Positions 1-7,902 of a DNA stretch of 64,000 nucleotides are shown in pieces; position 1 is the stretch's first letter, and every line of letters begins with the position of its first letter. The position numbers were made by a program, and so were the translations under genes. Under the pieces are notes generated by a model, which worked only from the letters and a program-made list of their open reading frames with translations, made no database searches and was not told where the DNA came from. Source of the DNA: Nocardioides xinjiangensis (lineage in GTDB: Bacteria > Actinomycetota > Actinomycetes > Propionibacteriales > Nocardioidaceae); contig NZ_JAFMSY010000003.1 in NCBI RefSeq assembly GCF_017916455.1, positions 62,001 to 126,000 on the forward strand. The letters run 5' to 3'.

Positions 1-250
1 CGGGTGCGGCCCAGGGGCCGACCTCGACGGCCCAGGGACGCACGGCGACGAGCAGGTGGGGCAGCGAGGCGACGCTCCAGTCGTCGATCCTCGCGGAGAC
101 GAGGCGGCCCGGCGTCACCGCGACGCCGACGGCCGCGGCGTCGTCCACCACGACCCCGGCGGCGGCCAGCGCGCCGACCACGGGCCGGTGCCACACGTCC
201 GGGCAGTCGAGCTGCGCGCGCAGCGGGGCGGAAGGGGCGGAGCCGGTCAT
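1..250 (-). CDS. Leader-peptide-binding/ThiF cyclodehydratase-like protein, N-terminal fragment
   Basis: The first 83 codons of a minus-strand gene are visible, from an ATG at 250; the rest lies left of the window. The fragment is alanine- and valine-rich with no catalytic motif in view. The product name rests on context: in actinobacteria the block of UPF0182, PDZ protease, zinc metalloprotease and DUF5679 usually carries a gene annotated as a bacteriocin-type cyclodehydratase/ThiF-like protein (Rv3196 position in Mycobacterium). The reading frame is open with typical GC3 bias, so a real gene is likely, but the function is tentative. Confidence 0.5.
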   Translation of the reverse strand, partial: MTGSAPSAPLRAQLDCPDVWHRPVVGALAAAGVVVDDAAAVGVAVTPGRLVSARIDDWSVASLPHLLVAVRPWAVEVGPWAAP

Positions 251-320
251 GAGCCGAGGCTGCCACGCGCCCCGGTCGGCCGGGGCGTCGTCCACAGGGG
301 ACGCGGCCGGCGGGAAAGCA

Positions 321-353
321 GCGGCGGCGCCACCCGATGGGTGACGCCGCCGC
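321..353 (-). terminator. Rho-independent-type hairpin after the DUF5679 gene
   Basis: The 15-nt arms 321-335 and 339-353 pair at 14 of 15 positions around a GAT loop. On the minus strand the stem is followed by TGCTTTCCC. It lies 22 bp past the stop of the DUF5679 gene and ahead of the next minus-strand gene, so it should separate the two transcripts. Confidence 0.7.
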
Positions 354-375
354 GGATCAGCTCACGGGGTGAGGC

Positions 376-534
376 TCACGCCTTGCCGAGGATCCGGTTC
401 AAGTTGGTGCCGCAGACCGGGCAGACGCCCTTGGCCATCTTGGTGCCCTTGTCGTTGACCTTGATCTCGCCCTCCGCCTCGCGCTTCTCCTTGCACTTGA
501 CGCAGTAGAACTCGCCGCTCCAGGTCTCCGCCAT
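376..534 (-). CDS. DUF5679 small zinc-ribbon-like protein
   Basis: This is a 52-residue protein starting MAETWSGEFYCVKC. It has two CxxC pairs, C11/C14 and C38/C41, separated by a charged, lysine- and glutamate-rich stretch, which is the pattern of a small zinc ribbon. The family (DUF5679) is widespread in actinobacteria and its function is unknown. A strong hairpin follows the stop codon, so it appears to be a monocistronic unit. The identity as DUF5679 is firm from length and cysteine layout; zinc binding is an inference from the two CxxC pairs. Confidence 0.85.
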   Translation of the reverse strand: MAETWSGEFYCVKCKEKREAEGEIKVNDKGTKMAKGVCPVCGTNLNRILGKA

Positions 535-726
535 GACGGCCTCCTTGCTTGTTTCTTCGTGGTCGTCGCGACGGGGTTGTCGAAGGGGAAGCCCGCCGGG
601 GAGCGCCGGCGGTCGCCGGTGCTCCGTCGGAGACCCTACGCCACGCGTGGCGCACGCTCACGCACCACACGCGCTGAGCGTGAATCCGCCTGCTCCTACG
701 CTCAGCGCCATCAGTACCCTCGGCGC

Positions 727-1533
727 ATGCCAGAGACCCCGCCGGACCTCGTCCACCTGCGCCTCGAGCGGCCCTCCGAGGGGGTCGCCCTGCTCACGCT
801 CGACAACCCCGACATGCGCAACGCGATGAGCGAGGAGATGACCTCCTCCTGGGTCGCCGCCGTCGACGCGCTCGCCGCCGACCGGTCGGTCCGCGCGGTC
901 GTCGTCACCGGCGAGGGCAGCGCCTTCTGCTCCGGCGGGGACACCTCCTGGATCGCCAGCGAGCCCGACGCCGGGGTCGACCACCTCCGCTCGCGGATGC
1001 TGCCGTTCTACCGCGCCTGGCTCTCGCTCCGCCGGCTGGAGGTGCCCACGATCGCCGCGGTCAACGGGCCCGCGATCGGCGCCGGCCTGTGCCTGGCGCT
1101 GGCCTGCGACATCCGCTACGCCGCCGAGGGGGCGCGGCTCGGCGTGCCGTTCACCAGGCTGGGGATGCACGCCGGCATGGCGGGCACCTACCTGCTGCCC
1201 GACGTCGTCGGGCCGGCGCACGCGCGCGATCTGCTGCTCACCGGCCGGGTGGTCGACGCCGACGAGGCGCTGCGGCTCGGGCTGGTCTCCCGGGTGCTCG
1301 GAGCCGGGTCGTTCCTCGAGAAGGTGCTCGCGACGGCGTCCGACGTCGCCGCGACCGCCCCGATCGCGGCGCGGCTGACCAAGGTGGCCCTCGCCGGCGG
1401 CGGGCACGCCGACCTCGAGTCCGCCCTGCAGTGGGAGGCGCTCGCCCAGCCGGTCACGCTCGCGACCGCCGACCTGCAGGAGGGCATCCGGGCGGCGAGG
1501 GAGAAGCGCCCGCCGCGCTTCCGCGGCCGCTGA
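727..1533 (+). CDS. Enoyl-CoA hydratase/isomerase family protein
   Basis: A 268-residue crotonase-fold protein of normal family length. The CoA/oxyanion segments are present: NPDMRNAMS near residue 27, FCSGGD near 67 and NGPAIGAGLCLALACDIRYA near 113. The ATG at 727 is chosen because upstream in-frame codons do not look like crotonase sequence. The two glutamates that catalyse hydration in rat mitochondrial enoyl-CoA hydratase (E144 and E164) align with Phe in LGVPFTRLG and Asp in ARDLLLTG. It may therefore be an isomerase, a specialised hydratase or another crotonase-fold enzyme. The substrate is unknown and no pathway partner is adjacent. Confidence 0.85.
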   Translation: MPETPPDLVHLRLERPSEGVALLTLDNPDMRNAMSEEMTSSWVAAVDALAADRSVRAVVVTGEGSAFCSGGDTSWIASEPDAGVDHLRSRMLPFYRAWLSLRRLEVPTIAAVNGPAIGAGLCLALACDIRYAAEGARLGVPFTRLGMHAGMAGTYLLPDVVGPAHARDLLLTGRVVDADEALRLGLVSRVLGAGSFLEKVLATASDVAATAPIAARLTKVALAGGGHADLESALQWEALAQPVTLATADLQEGIRAAREKRPPRFRGR

Positions 1534-1553
1534 TCCGCCGCGGCGCGGAAGAA

Positions 1554-1612
1554 GGGCCCCGCAGCCGACCACGCCTGCCTTCCCCTGCCGGCGTCGAGGG
1601 ACCGCGGGGCCC
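1554..1612 (+). terminator. Possible terminator hairpin after the crotonase gene
   Basis: GGGCCCCGC at 1554-1562 is complementary to GCGGGGCCC at 1604-1612, closing a 41-nt loop shortly after the stop codon at 1533. No T-run follows, so termination efficiency is uncertain. Confidence 0.35.
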
Positions 1613-1661
1613 GTCTGCTGCGCAACGCTAGGGCCGTGCCCGCGGGCGGTCAACACATCAG

Positions 1662-1679
1662 TGTCCACCCCTGTGGACA
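1662..1679. promoter_or_regulatory. Inverted repeat upstream of the PHP gene (operator or DnaA-box-like)
   Basis: TGTCCAC (1662-1668) and GTGGACA (1673-1679) are perfect inverted arms with a 4-bp spacer. The motif CTGTGGA recurs at 1671, 1683 and 1814. On the minus strand 1671-1680 reads CTGTCCACA-like, which fits the degenerate actinobacterial DnaA box. It could be a regulator site for the PHP gene or chance in GC-rich DNA. Confidence 0.25.
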
Positions 1680-1831
1680 GACCTGTGGATGCTGTGGGGA
1701 CGGCATCCCGGGGGCCGTGGAGGACGCGGTCGGCCGTGGGGAGGACCCTGTGGGCGACATCGCCGGCCCCGCGCCGTACTGTGCCGGTGACCAGCGGCTT
1801 CGGCACCGCAGGCCCTGTGGAGGAGAAGAAC

Positions 1832-2884
1832 GTGAGCGAAGACGGCGGCGACGTCCAGCCCGCACGCGGACCCGTCGCCACGCTGCGGCGCATCGCGTTC
1901 CTCATGGAGCGCCAGCGCGAGGAGACCCGCCGGATCGAGGCGTTCCGCAAGGCCGCCCGCACGATCCTGCCGCTTCCCGAGGACGAGGTACGCCGGCGCG
2001 CCGCGGAGGGCACGCTCACCGAGCTGGCCGGCATCGGACCGAGCACCGCCGCCGTGATCACCGACGCCTGCAACGGCGTCGTCCCCGAGCGGCTGGTCAG
2101 GCTGGAGGCCACGGCCGGCCCGCTGGCCCACGGCGGTGAGGAGCTCCGTGCCCGGCTGCGGGGGGACCTGCACTCGCACTCGGACTGGTCCGACGGGGGC
2201 TCGCCGCTGGAGGAGATGGCGATGACCGCCATGGAGCTCGGGCACGACTACCTCGTGCTGACCGACCACAGCCCGCGGTTGCGGGTGGCCAACGGCCTCA
2301 GCGCCGAGCGGCTCACCCGCCAGCTGGCCGTGGTGGAGGCGGTCAACGAGCACCTGGGCGGCAGCTTCACGCTCCTCAAGGGGATCGAGGTCGACATCCT
2401 CGACGACGGCTCGCTCGACCAGACGCCCGACATGCTGCGACGGCTCGACGTGCGGGTGGCCTCGGTGCACTCCAAGCTCCGGATGGACGCACCCCAGATG
2501 ACCCGGCGCATGGTCGCGGCGGTCCGCAACCCGCACACCAACGTGCTCGGCCACTGCACCGGCCGCCTGGTGACCGGCAGCCGGGGCGTCCGTCCGCAGA
2601 GCCAGTTCGACGCGCGGGCCGTGTTCACCGCCTGCGCCGAGGAGGGCGTCGCGGTGGAGATCAACAGCCGGCCCGAGCGCCGGGACCCCCCGACGGAGCT
2701 CCTCGAGCTGGCCCGCGACCTCGGGTGCCTGTTCTCGATCGACAGCGACGCGCACGCGCCGGGCCAGCTCGACATGCTCGACTACGGTGCCGCCCGGGCC
2801 GCCGAGGTGGGCATCGAGCCCGACCGGATCGTGACCACCTGGGAGCGCGACCGGCTGCTGGAGTGGGCATCGGCGCGACTGTGA
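1832..2884 (+). CDS. PHP domain protein with N-terminal helix-hairpin-helix region
   Basis: A 350-residue protein resembling the C-terminal half of PolX-type polymerases without the polymerase domain. An HhH-like segment (LTELAGIGPSTAAVITDA, near residue 62) is followed by a PHP metallophosphoesterase domain with the first metal motif DLHSHSDWSDGG (near 112), then LTDHS, SVHSK, LGHCTGR and the late metal motif IDSDAHAP. Such proteins are thought to act as phosphoesterases in DNA repair or nucleotide metabolism. GTG at 1832 is selected because GGAGGAG lies just upstream at 1819-1825; an in-frame GTG at 1661 would add 57 residues of poor coding character. Confidence 0.85.
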   Translation: MSEDGGDVQPARGPVATLRRIAFLMERQREETRRIEAFRKAARTILPLPEDEVRRRAAEGTLTELAGIGPSTAAVITDACNGVVPERLVRLEATAGPLAHGGEELRARLRGDLHSHSDWSDGGSPLEEMAMTAMELGHDYLVLTDHSPRLRVANGLSAERLTRQLAVVEAVNEHLGGSFTLLKGIEVDILDDGSLDQTPDMLRRLDVRVASVHSKLRMDAPQMTRRMVAAVRNPHTNVLGHCTGRLVTGSRGVRPQSQFDARAVFTACAEEGVAVEINSRPERRDPPTELLELARDLGCLFSIDSDAHAPGQLDMLDYGAARAAEVGIEPDRIVTTWERDRLLEWASARL

Positions 2885-2934
2885 CCCGCGCGTTTCGCCA
2901 CCCGTGCGTGGGCGGGGGCGGCTAGGTTCGGCCC

Positions 2935-3498
2935 ATGAGCACCCGGACCCGTACGCCCGAGGTGGAGGTGCGCCGCTCGCGCCGCCGCCGGCGCACGGTG
3001 TCCGCCTACCGCGACGGCGACCGCATCGTCGTGCTGATCCCGGCCACGATGAGCAAGCGCGACGAGGCGACCTGGGTCGCCGACATGGTGGCCCGCATCG
3101 AGCGGCAGGAGAAGCGCCGGCTGCGCTCCGACGACGACCTGGTGGCGCGGGCGGCCAAGCTGAACGACCTCTACTTCGGCGGCCTCGCCGTGCCGGCCTC
3201 GGTGCGCTGGGTGACCAACCAGAACGCGCGCTGGGGCTCGTGCACGCCCGGCGACCGCACCATCCGGCTCAGCGACCGCCTCCAGCAGGTGCCGGGGTGG
3301 GTCGTCGACTACGTCCTCGTGCACGAGCTGGCGCACCTGCTCGAGCCCGGTCACACGCCGGCGTTCTGGGCCTGGGTCGACCGCTACCCGCGGGCTGAGA
3401 AGGCGAAGGGCTACCTGGAGGGCTACTCCGCGGCGGCGCGCCTCGAGCCGCCACCGGGCGGTGTCGAACCTGGCGAGCCCGGCGAGCCGGGGGACTGA
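2935..3498 (+). CDS. YgjP-like M48-type metallopeptidase (DUF45)
   Basis: A 187-residue protein with the zinc-binding motif HELAHLLEPGH, where the two histidines and Glu of HExxH are followed by a third metal ligand region HTPAFW. The upstream WVTNQNARWGSC segment is characteristic of the YgjP/DUF45 family of predicted metal-dependent hydrolases. No signal peptide or membrane segment is seen, so it should be cytoplasmic. The tail is rich in Pro, Gly and Glu (GEPGEPGD) and overlaps the 3' end of the convergent NUDIX gene by 76 bp. Its substrate is unknown. Confidence 0.9.
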   Translation: MSTRTRTPEVEVRRSRRRRRTVSAYRDGDRIVVLIPATMSKRDEATWVADMVARIERQEKRRLRSDDDLVARAAKLNDLYFGGLAVPASVRWVTNQNARWGSCTPGDRTIRLSDRLQQVPGWVVDYVLVHELAHLLEPGHTPAFWAWVDRYPRAEKAKGYLEGYSAAARLEPPPGGVEPGEPGEPGD

Positions 3499-4046
3499 CC
3501 GCGCACCCGAGCCAGCGCGGCGTCGACGAGGACGTACATGTCGTCGAAGGTCGGCGGCAGCGCGTCCGCCGGCCACCAGCGCACGTCGAGCGACTCCGCG
3601 CTCGTGGCGTGGGCGGCTGTGGGCGCTGCGACGGCGAGGAACCGGACGTCGAGGTGGTGGACGGTACCGCGCTCGGAGCAGAACTCGACCGTGTGCTCGT
3701 CGAGCGACAACGGCTCGGGGTCGAGGTCGAACGAGACGAGTCCGGACTCCTCCACCAGCTCGCGACGGGCGCCGGCGGCGAGGGAGGCGTCACCGGGCTC
3801 GAGGTGGCCGCCGAAGGCCAGCCAGGCGTCGGCCTTGCGGTGGTGGTTGAGCAGCACCGCGTCGGCGCCGCGGGAGACCACGATCGCGCCCGCGGTGAGG
3901 TGGTCGGGGAAGCACGCCTTGGCGAGCCCGTCGTCGTGGGCGGCCAGGTGGGCGAGGTAGCGCTCGCGCAGGGCAGCCTGCTCGGGGGAGGGCGGTGCCC
4001 ACGCCGTCAGCGTCGCGACGGCGCTGGCGTGCAGGGCCGGGCTCAC
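3423..4046 (-). CDS. NUDIX hydrolase
   Basis: A 207-residue NUDIX-fold protein. The NUDIX helix reads GHLEPGDASLAAGA then RELVEESG; it keeps REL-x-EESG but has Asp where the first Glu of the box usually lies and one extra residue in the spacer. The substrate is unknown, though this class acts on nucleoside diphosphate derivatives. The start GTG at 4046 overlaps the TGA of the upstream metalloprotease gene (GTGA), so translation is likely coupled. Its last 76 bp overlap the convergent YgjP-like gene. Confidence 0.87.
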   Translation of the reverse strand: MSPALHASAVATLTAWAPPSPEQAALRERYLAHLAAHDDGLAKACFPDHLTAGAIVVSRGADAVLLNHHRKADAWLAFGGHLEPGDASLAAGARRELVEESGLVSFDLDPEPLSLDEHTVEFCSERGTVHHLDVRFLAVAAPTAAHATSAESLDVRWWPADALPPTFDDMYVLVDAALARVRGQSPGSPGSPGSTPPGGGSRRAAAE

Positions 4047-5362
4047 TCGCCGGGTCGCGGGTCGCCGCCGTCGAGGAGCTCGCGCAGGCCGGCGTCGAAC
4101 TCGTCCTCGGACAGCTCGCCCGGGGCGACGGAGTCCTCGCGGAACCCCAGCGGGTCGTCGAGGTCGGCGGCGGTGGGCAGGAGGTGCGGCGACATCCACA
4201 CGCCGTCGCGCGCCTCGGTGCCCTGACGGGTGCGCAGCGAGCCCCAGAGCGTGGAGGCGTCGCGCAGCCGGCGGGGCCGCAGCTCCAGCCCGACGAGGGT
4301 CGCGAAGGTCTGCTCGGCCGGTCCGCCCGCGGCGCGGCGGCGGCGTACGGTCTCCTGCAGCTTGGCGGCCGCGGGCATCCGCTCCGCGGTGGCCTGGCCG
4401 ACGACCTCGTCGACCCAGCCCTCCACGAGGGCGAGGGTGACCTCGAGCTTCTCCAGGGCGGCCTTCTGCGCCGGGGAGGGCTCGGGGTCGAACAGCCCGC
4501 CGGCCAGCGCGTCCTGCATCGCGGTCGGATCGCTCAGGTCGACCTCCCGCAGCTTGGTCTCCATGCCGGAGGTGTCGAAGTCCATGCCGGCGCCGTACTC
4601 GGCGACCGCGCCGATGAGGTGGTCGCGCAGCCACGGCACACCCGCGAAGAGGCGCTGGTGCGCCGCCTCGCGCAGCGCGAGGTAGAGGAGCACGTCGTCC
4701 GCGGTGACGTCGGGGAGCTCGGCCGCGAAGGCGGCGACGTTGGTCGGCAGGAGCGCGGCCCGGCCGATCGGGCCCAGCGGCAGGCCGATGTCGGAGGCGC
4801 TCAGCACGTCGCCGGCGAGCGCCCCAAGGCCGCTGCCGACCTGCGAGGCCACCATGGCGCCGCTGGCCTTGCCCAGCATCGCCATCAACGGCCCGGCGAG
4901 CTGCCGCATCTCCTCGGGCATGGCCTGGCCGAGGGCCTGCGTGGCGGAGCCGGCGATCGGCTCGACGAGGACCTTCCACACCGGGACGGTCTCCACGATC
5001 CACTCGGCGCGCGACCAGGCCGCGGTGGTGGTGACGCCGGACGGGAACTCGGTCGTCGTGTCGAGCCAGTGGTCGGCGAGGCGCACGGCGTCGGCGACGG
5101 CGGCGGACTGGGCGGTGGTGACCGTCGGGTCGGGCTCCTGCGCGGCGGCGCGGCGGGCGAGGTTGGTCACGGTCTCCCAGTTGACGGGACCGTCGTTCGG
5201 GGCGAACAGCGACTGCATCTGCGCCATCAGTGCGTTGAGGTCGGGCATGCCGCCGGCGAACCCGCCCATCTGCGAGAAGATCTGCTCGAACGGCGTGCCC
5301 TTGAACGGGTTGTCGTCGGGATCCCGACCGGACGATCCCGGGCCTCCGGGGGTGTCACTCAT
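4043..5362 (-). CDS. Zinc-dependent metalloprotease, DUF2342 (zincin-like) family
   Basis: A 439-residue protein with an N-terminal low-complexity region (MSDTPGGPGSSGRDPDDNPF), then helices containing MGGFAGGMPDLNALMAQMQ, and the family core with the putative metal motif LREAAHQRLF near residue 220. It corresponds to the Rv3195-type family, sometimes annotated as coenzyme F420 biosynthesis-associated protein or zinc-dependent metalloprotease. ATG at 5362 is chosen over the further upstream in-frame ATG at 5398 because the intervening residues are atypical. The NUDIX gene is translationally coupled downstream. Position and family match the conserved actinobacterial block that continues to the right. 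Confidence 0.88.
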   Translation of the reverse strand: MSDTPGGPGSSGRDPDDNPFKGTPFEQIFSQMGGFAGGMPDLNALMAQMQSLFAPNDGPVNWETVTNLARRAAAQEPDPTVTTAQSAAVADAVRLADHWLDTTTEFPSGVTTTAAWSRAEWIVETVPVWKVLVEPIAGSATQALGQAMPEEMRQLAGPLMAMLGKASGAMVASQVGSGLGALAGDVLSASDIGLPLGPIGRAALLPTNVAAFAAELPDVTADDVLLYLALREAAHQRLFAGVPWLRDHLIGAVAEYGAGMDFDTSGMETKLREVDLSDPTAMQDALAGGLFDPEPSPAQKAALEKLEVTLALVEGWVDEVVGQATAERMPAAAKLQETVRRRRAAGGPAEQTFATLVGLELRPRRLRDASTLWGSLRTRQGTEARDGVWMSPHLLPTAADLDDPLGFREDSVAPGELSEDEFDAGLRELLDGGDPRPGE

Positions 5363-5424
5363 GCCCGCAACGGTACCCACCGCGCCCAGCCCCGGCATCC
5401 CCGCTCGGTCCTACACTCGGAGGC

Positions 5425-5850
5425 GTGACCGACCCCCTGCGCCTCGTCGACATCCGCGACACCCCGCTCGACGTCACCGAGGTCGTCGACGCACTGGGCG
5501 ACGACGGCGCCGGCGGGCTCACGCTGTTCATCGGGCAGGTCCGCGACCACGACGGCGGCAAGGGCGTGACCGCGCTCGACTACTCGGCGCACCCGACCGC
5601 GCTCGCGCGTTTGCGGGACGTGTGCCGACGCGTGGCGGAGGAGCACGACGTACGAGGCGTGGCGGCGGTGCACCGCGTCGGACCGCTGCGCATCGGCGAC
5701 CTCGCGGTCGTGGTCGCGACGACGGCCGCCCACCGCGGCGACGCCTTCGCGGCGTCGCGTGCCCTGATCGACACGCTCAAGGCCGAGGTGCCGATCTGGA
5801 AGCACCAGGTCTTCGACGACCGGACCGAGGAGTGGGTCGGCACGCCGTAG
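5425..5850 (+). CDS. moaE: Molybdopterin synthase catalytic subunit MoaE
   Basis: A 141-residue MoaE. The large subunit of molybdopterin synthase converts precursor Z (cPMP) to molybdopterin using thiocarboxylated MoaD. Hallmarks are GALTLFIGQVR-like GGLTLFIGQVRDHD, the LDYSAHP segment, RIGDLAVVVATTAAHR, and the active-site motif KAEVPIWKHQ near the C-terminus. No moaD or other cofactor genes are adjacent. A molybdopterin-dependent oxidoreductase is encoded about 7 kb downstream. GTG start; the gene is divergent from the zinc protease with a 62-bp gap. Confidence 0.93.
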   Translation: MTDPLRLVDIRDTPLDVTEVVDALGDDGAGGLTLFIGQVRDHDGGKGVTALDYSAHPTALARLRDVCRRVAEEHDVRGVAAVHRVGPLRIGDLAVVVATTAAHRGDAFAASRALIDTLKAEVPIWKHQVFDDRTEEWVGTP

Positions 5851-5892
5851 CGCCTGCGCGCTCCGAGGCGCGCCGCCTCCTAGGCTCGGGGC

Positions 5893-6150
5893 GTGGAAAT
5901 CCTGCTGTGGCTGGTGCCGTCCGTCGTGGTGACGGTCGCGGCGATGGCCTGGGTGTCGTGGGTCGGGCGCGACGGGCACGGCGAGGTGGACCGCGACGTC
6001 GCCGTCGAGCGGCTCGGCAGGGCCCTGGCCAAGGAGCTGCCCGCCGGCACCCGGCGTACGTCCCCGCCCGTGCGTGACCGCAGCACCGGCATCGCGGTGC
6101 GTCCCAGCCACGGCGCCGGCCGGGACGGCACGACCCGGCGCGCCTCCTGA
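5893..6150 (+). CDS. Small single-pass membrane protein, unknown
   Basis: An 85-residue protein from a GTG at 5893. Residues 2-24 form one hydrophobic segment (LLWLVPSVVVTVAAMAWVSW), followed by a charged Arg-rich cytoplasmic-type tail ending RDGTTRRAS. It lies in the same direction between moaE and the PDZ protease gene, a place where actinobacterial genomes often have a short membrane protein. No family is recognised. Coding character is supported by the consistent hydrophobic start and codon bias. Confidence 0.65.
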   Translation: MEILLWLVPSVVVTVAAMAWVSWVGRDGHGEVDRDVAVERLGRALAKELPAGTRRTSPPVRDRSTGIAVRPSHGAGRDGTTRRAS

Positions 6151-6229
6151 CCCGCCGCGCACCGGCCGTCGGTCGACCGCCGGTCGGCTGCCTGCCGGCC
6201 GGTTGCGGCCGTTTGAGAGAGTTGCGCCC

Positions 6230-7279
6230 ATGAGTCAGCGGACCAGGGCGGGGCTTCTCGCGCTCTGCCTGCTGGCCGTGCTGTGGGGCACGGCCGCCTT
6301 CGTGCCGCTGCCCTACGTCACCTACTACCCCGGACCGACGGTCGACATCCTCGGCGAGGACGACGGCGGGGAGACCGTGCGGGTCACCGGGCACCGCGCG
6401 TACCACGACGAGGGCGAGCTGCGGATGACGACCGTCTACGTCAGCACGCCGCAGGAGGACGTGACCCTCCCCGAGCTGCTGCGCGCCTACTTCGACCCCG
6501 ACGCGGCGGTGTGGCCGCGGTCCTCGGTCTACGCCCCCGACGAGACCGACGAGTCCAGCGACCGCCTGTCCGAGGTCGCCATGGTGTCCTCGCAGGACAC
6601 GGCGGTGGCGGCTGCGCTGACCGAGCTCGGCGAGGAGGTCGACCCGATCGTCGAGGTGCTCGACGTGACCCCGGGGCTGCCCGCGGACGGCGAGCTGGAG
6701 GTGCGCGACGTGCTGCTCGAGGTCGACGGGACCGCCGTCGACGACGCCCAGGACGTCGTCGACGCGGTCGACGGCGCGAGGGCCGGTGAGCCCATCACCT
6801 TCCTCGTGCGTCGCGGCGACGAGGAGGTGAGCGTGGACCTCGTCCCCGAGGAGGTCGACGGCGACCTCCGCGTCGGCATCACGCCGGGGCCGGGCTACGA
6901 CTTCCCGTTCCGCGTGAGCGTCGACATCGCCGACAACATCGGTGGGCCGAGCGCCGGGCTGATGATGTCGATGGCGATCTACGACACCCTCACGCCCGGT
7001 TCGCTGACCGACGGAGCCCACGTCGCCGGCACCGGCACCATCACCCCCGCCGGCGACGTCGGACCCGTCGGGGGCATCCAGCAGAAGATCGCGGCGGCGC
7101 GCGACGAGGGCGCCGAGCTCTTCCTCGTGCCCGCCGACAACTGCAACAGCATCGGGGGAGTGGACACCGGGAGCATGCGGCTGGCCCGGGCCACGACCCT
7201 GCACGGCACCCTCGAGACCCTGGCCGACTGGGTCGCAGACCCCGACACCGACCTCCCGACCTGTGAGGACACCGCCTGA
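6230..7279 (+). CDS. PDZ domain-containing Lon-type (S16) serine protease
   Basis: A 349-residue membrane-anchored protease. An N-terminal transmembrane segment (GLLALCLLAVLWGTAAFVPLPYVTYYPG) is followed by a PDZ domain (about residues 135-205) and a Lon-type proteolytic domain. The serine-lysine dyad is visible as S241 in GGPSAGLMMS and K286 in GGIQQKIAAA. It corresponds to the Rv3194c/YlbL family. It overlaps the downstream PPA1309 gene by one base (TGATG), and the gene pair precedes the UPF0182 gene, an order conserved in actinobacteria. Substrates are unknown. Confidence 0.92.
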   Translation: MSQRTRAGLLALCLLAVLWGTAAFVPLPYVTYYPGPTVDILGEDDGGETVRVTGHRAYHDEGELRMTTVYVSTPQEDVTLPELLRAYFDPDAAVWPRSSVYAPDETDESSDRLSEVAMVSSQDTAVAAALTELGEEVDPIVEVLDVTPGLPADGELEVRDVLLEVDGTAVDDAQDVVDAVDGARAGEPITFLVRRGDEEVSVDLVPEEVDGDLRVGITPGPGYDFPFRVSVDIADNIGGPSAGLMMSMAIYDTLTPGSLTDGAHVAGTGTITPAGDVGPVGGIQQKIAAARDEGAELFLVPADNCNSIGGVDTGSMRLARATTLHGTLETLADWVADPDTDLPTCEDTA

Positions 7280-7890
7280 TGACGGACCCCAGCGACTCCA
7301 TCCCCGACCCGGCCGCGCCCGACGCGCTGCCCGAGGATCCCGCACTGGCGGCAGCCGTGCTGGAGATCGAGGCCCACGTCGCGCAGGACGGCTGGGACCA
7401 GCCGGCGCGGCTCTACGCCCTCGTCGACACCGCCGAGCTCGTGGCGCAGGAGCCCGCACTCGCCGCGGCCATGTCGATCGACGGCCCGGGCGACGACGGG
7501 TCCTTCACCCCGATCGAGCAGGAGGGCCTGCCCCCCGGCCAGGCGCTCGAGGACGCGCTGCCCACCATCGCCTGGCCCGACAGCGTCGCCGGGTGCGCGG
7601 CCGTGATCGAGCGGCTCGTGCTCCCGCCCGGCACCGACGAGGAGATTCCCGAGGACCCCGCGGCCGCCGAGGTCTTCGCCCGCGAGCACCCCGACCGCCA
7701 GGAGGTCCGGATGGTCGCCGGCGTCACGCGCGCCGGGGCGTCGTACTGCGCCCTGCGGCTGCGGGCCCACGACGACGAGCAGTCGGTGGTCAACGGCACC
7801 GAGCTGGTCCCCGGCCTGCTCGCGCTCCTCCACGCGACGCTGCACGACACCCCCTCCGACACCCCGTCCGACCCCCACGAGAATCCCTGA
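7279..7890 (+). CDS. PPA1309 family protein
   Basis: A 203-residue acidic protein of the PPA1309 family, named after Propionibacterium acnes and found in the same neighbourhood across actinobacteria. No catalytic motif is evident; a conserved-looking core includes IEQEGLPPG, IAWPDSVAGCAAVIERLVLPP and a tail with short TPSDTPSD repeats. Its ATG overlaps the TGA of the protease gene and its stop is 12 bp before the UPF0182 gene, so the three genes form one operon. The function is unknown. Confidence 0.85.
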   Translation: MTDPSDSIPDPAAPDALPEDPALAAAVLEIEAHVAQDGWDQPARLYALVDTAELVAQEPALAAAMSIDGPGDDGSFTPIEQEGLPPGQALEDALPTIAWPDSVAGCAAVIERLVLPPGTDEEIPEDPAAAEVFAREHPDRQEVRMVAGVTRAGASYCALRLRAHDDEQSVVNGTELVPGLLALLHATLHDTPSDTPSDPHENP

Positions 7891-7902
7891 GCAGGCGCCG
7901 GC

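Noticed and set aside
1671..1820. A chromosomal origin from the DnaA-box-like motifs
   Set aside because: No dnaA, dnaN or rpmH genes are near and the boxes are few and degenerate.
1661..1831. In-frame GTG start 57 codons upstream of the PHP gene
   Set aside because: The extra residues lack coding character and no ribosome site precedes it, whereas GGAGGAG precedes the GTG at 1832.
658..2232. Long antisense open frame across the crotonase and PHP genes
   Set aside because: A reading frame opened by high GC; the opposite strand has recognised domains.
5373..5378. GGGTAC upstream of the zinc metalloprotease, as a seventh stress promoter
   Set aside because: No GNNT box lies 14-16 bp upstream, so it does not meet the rule used for the other six.
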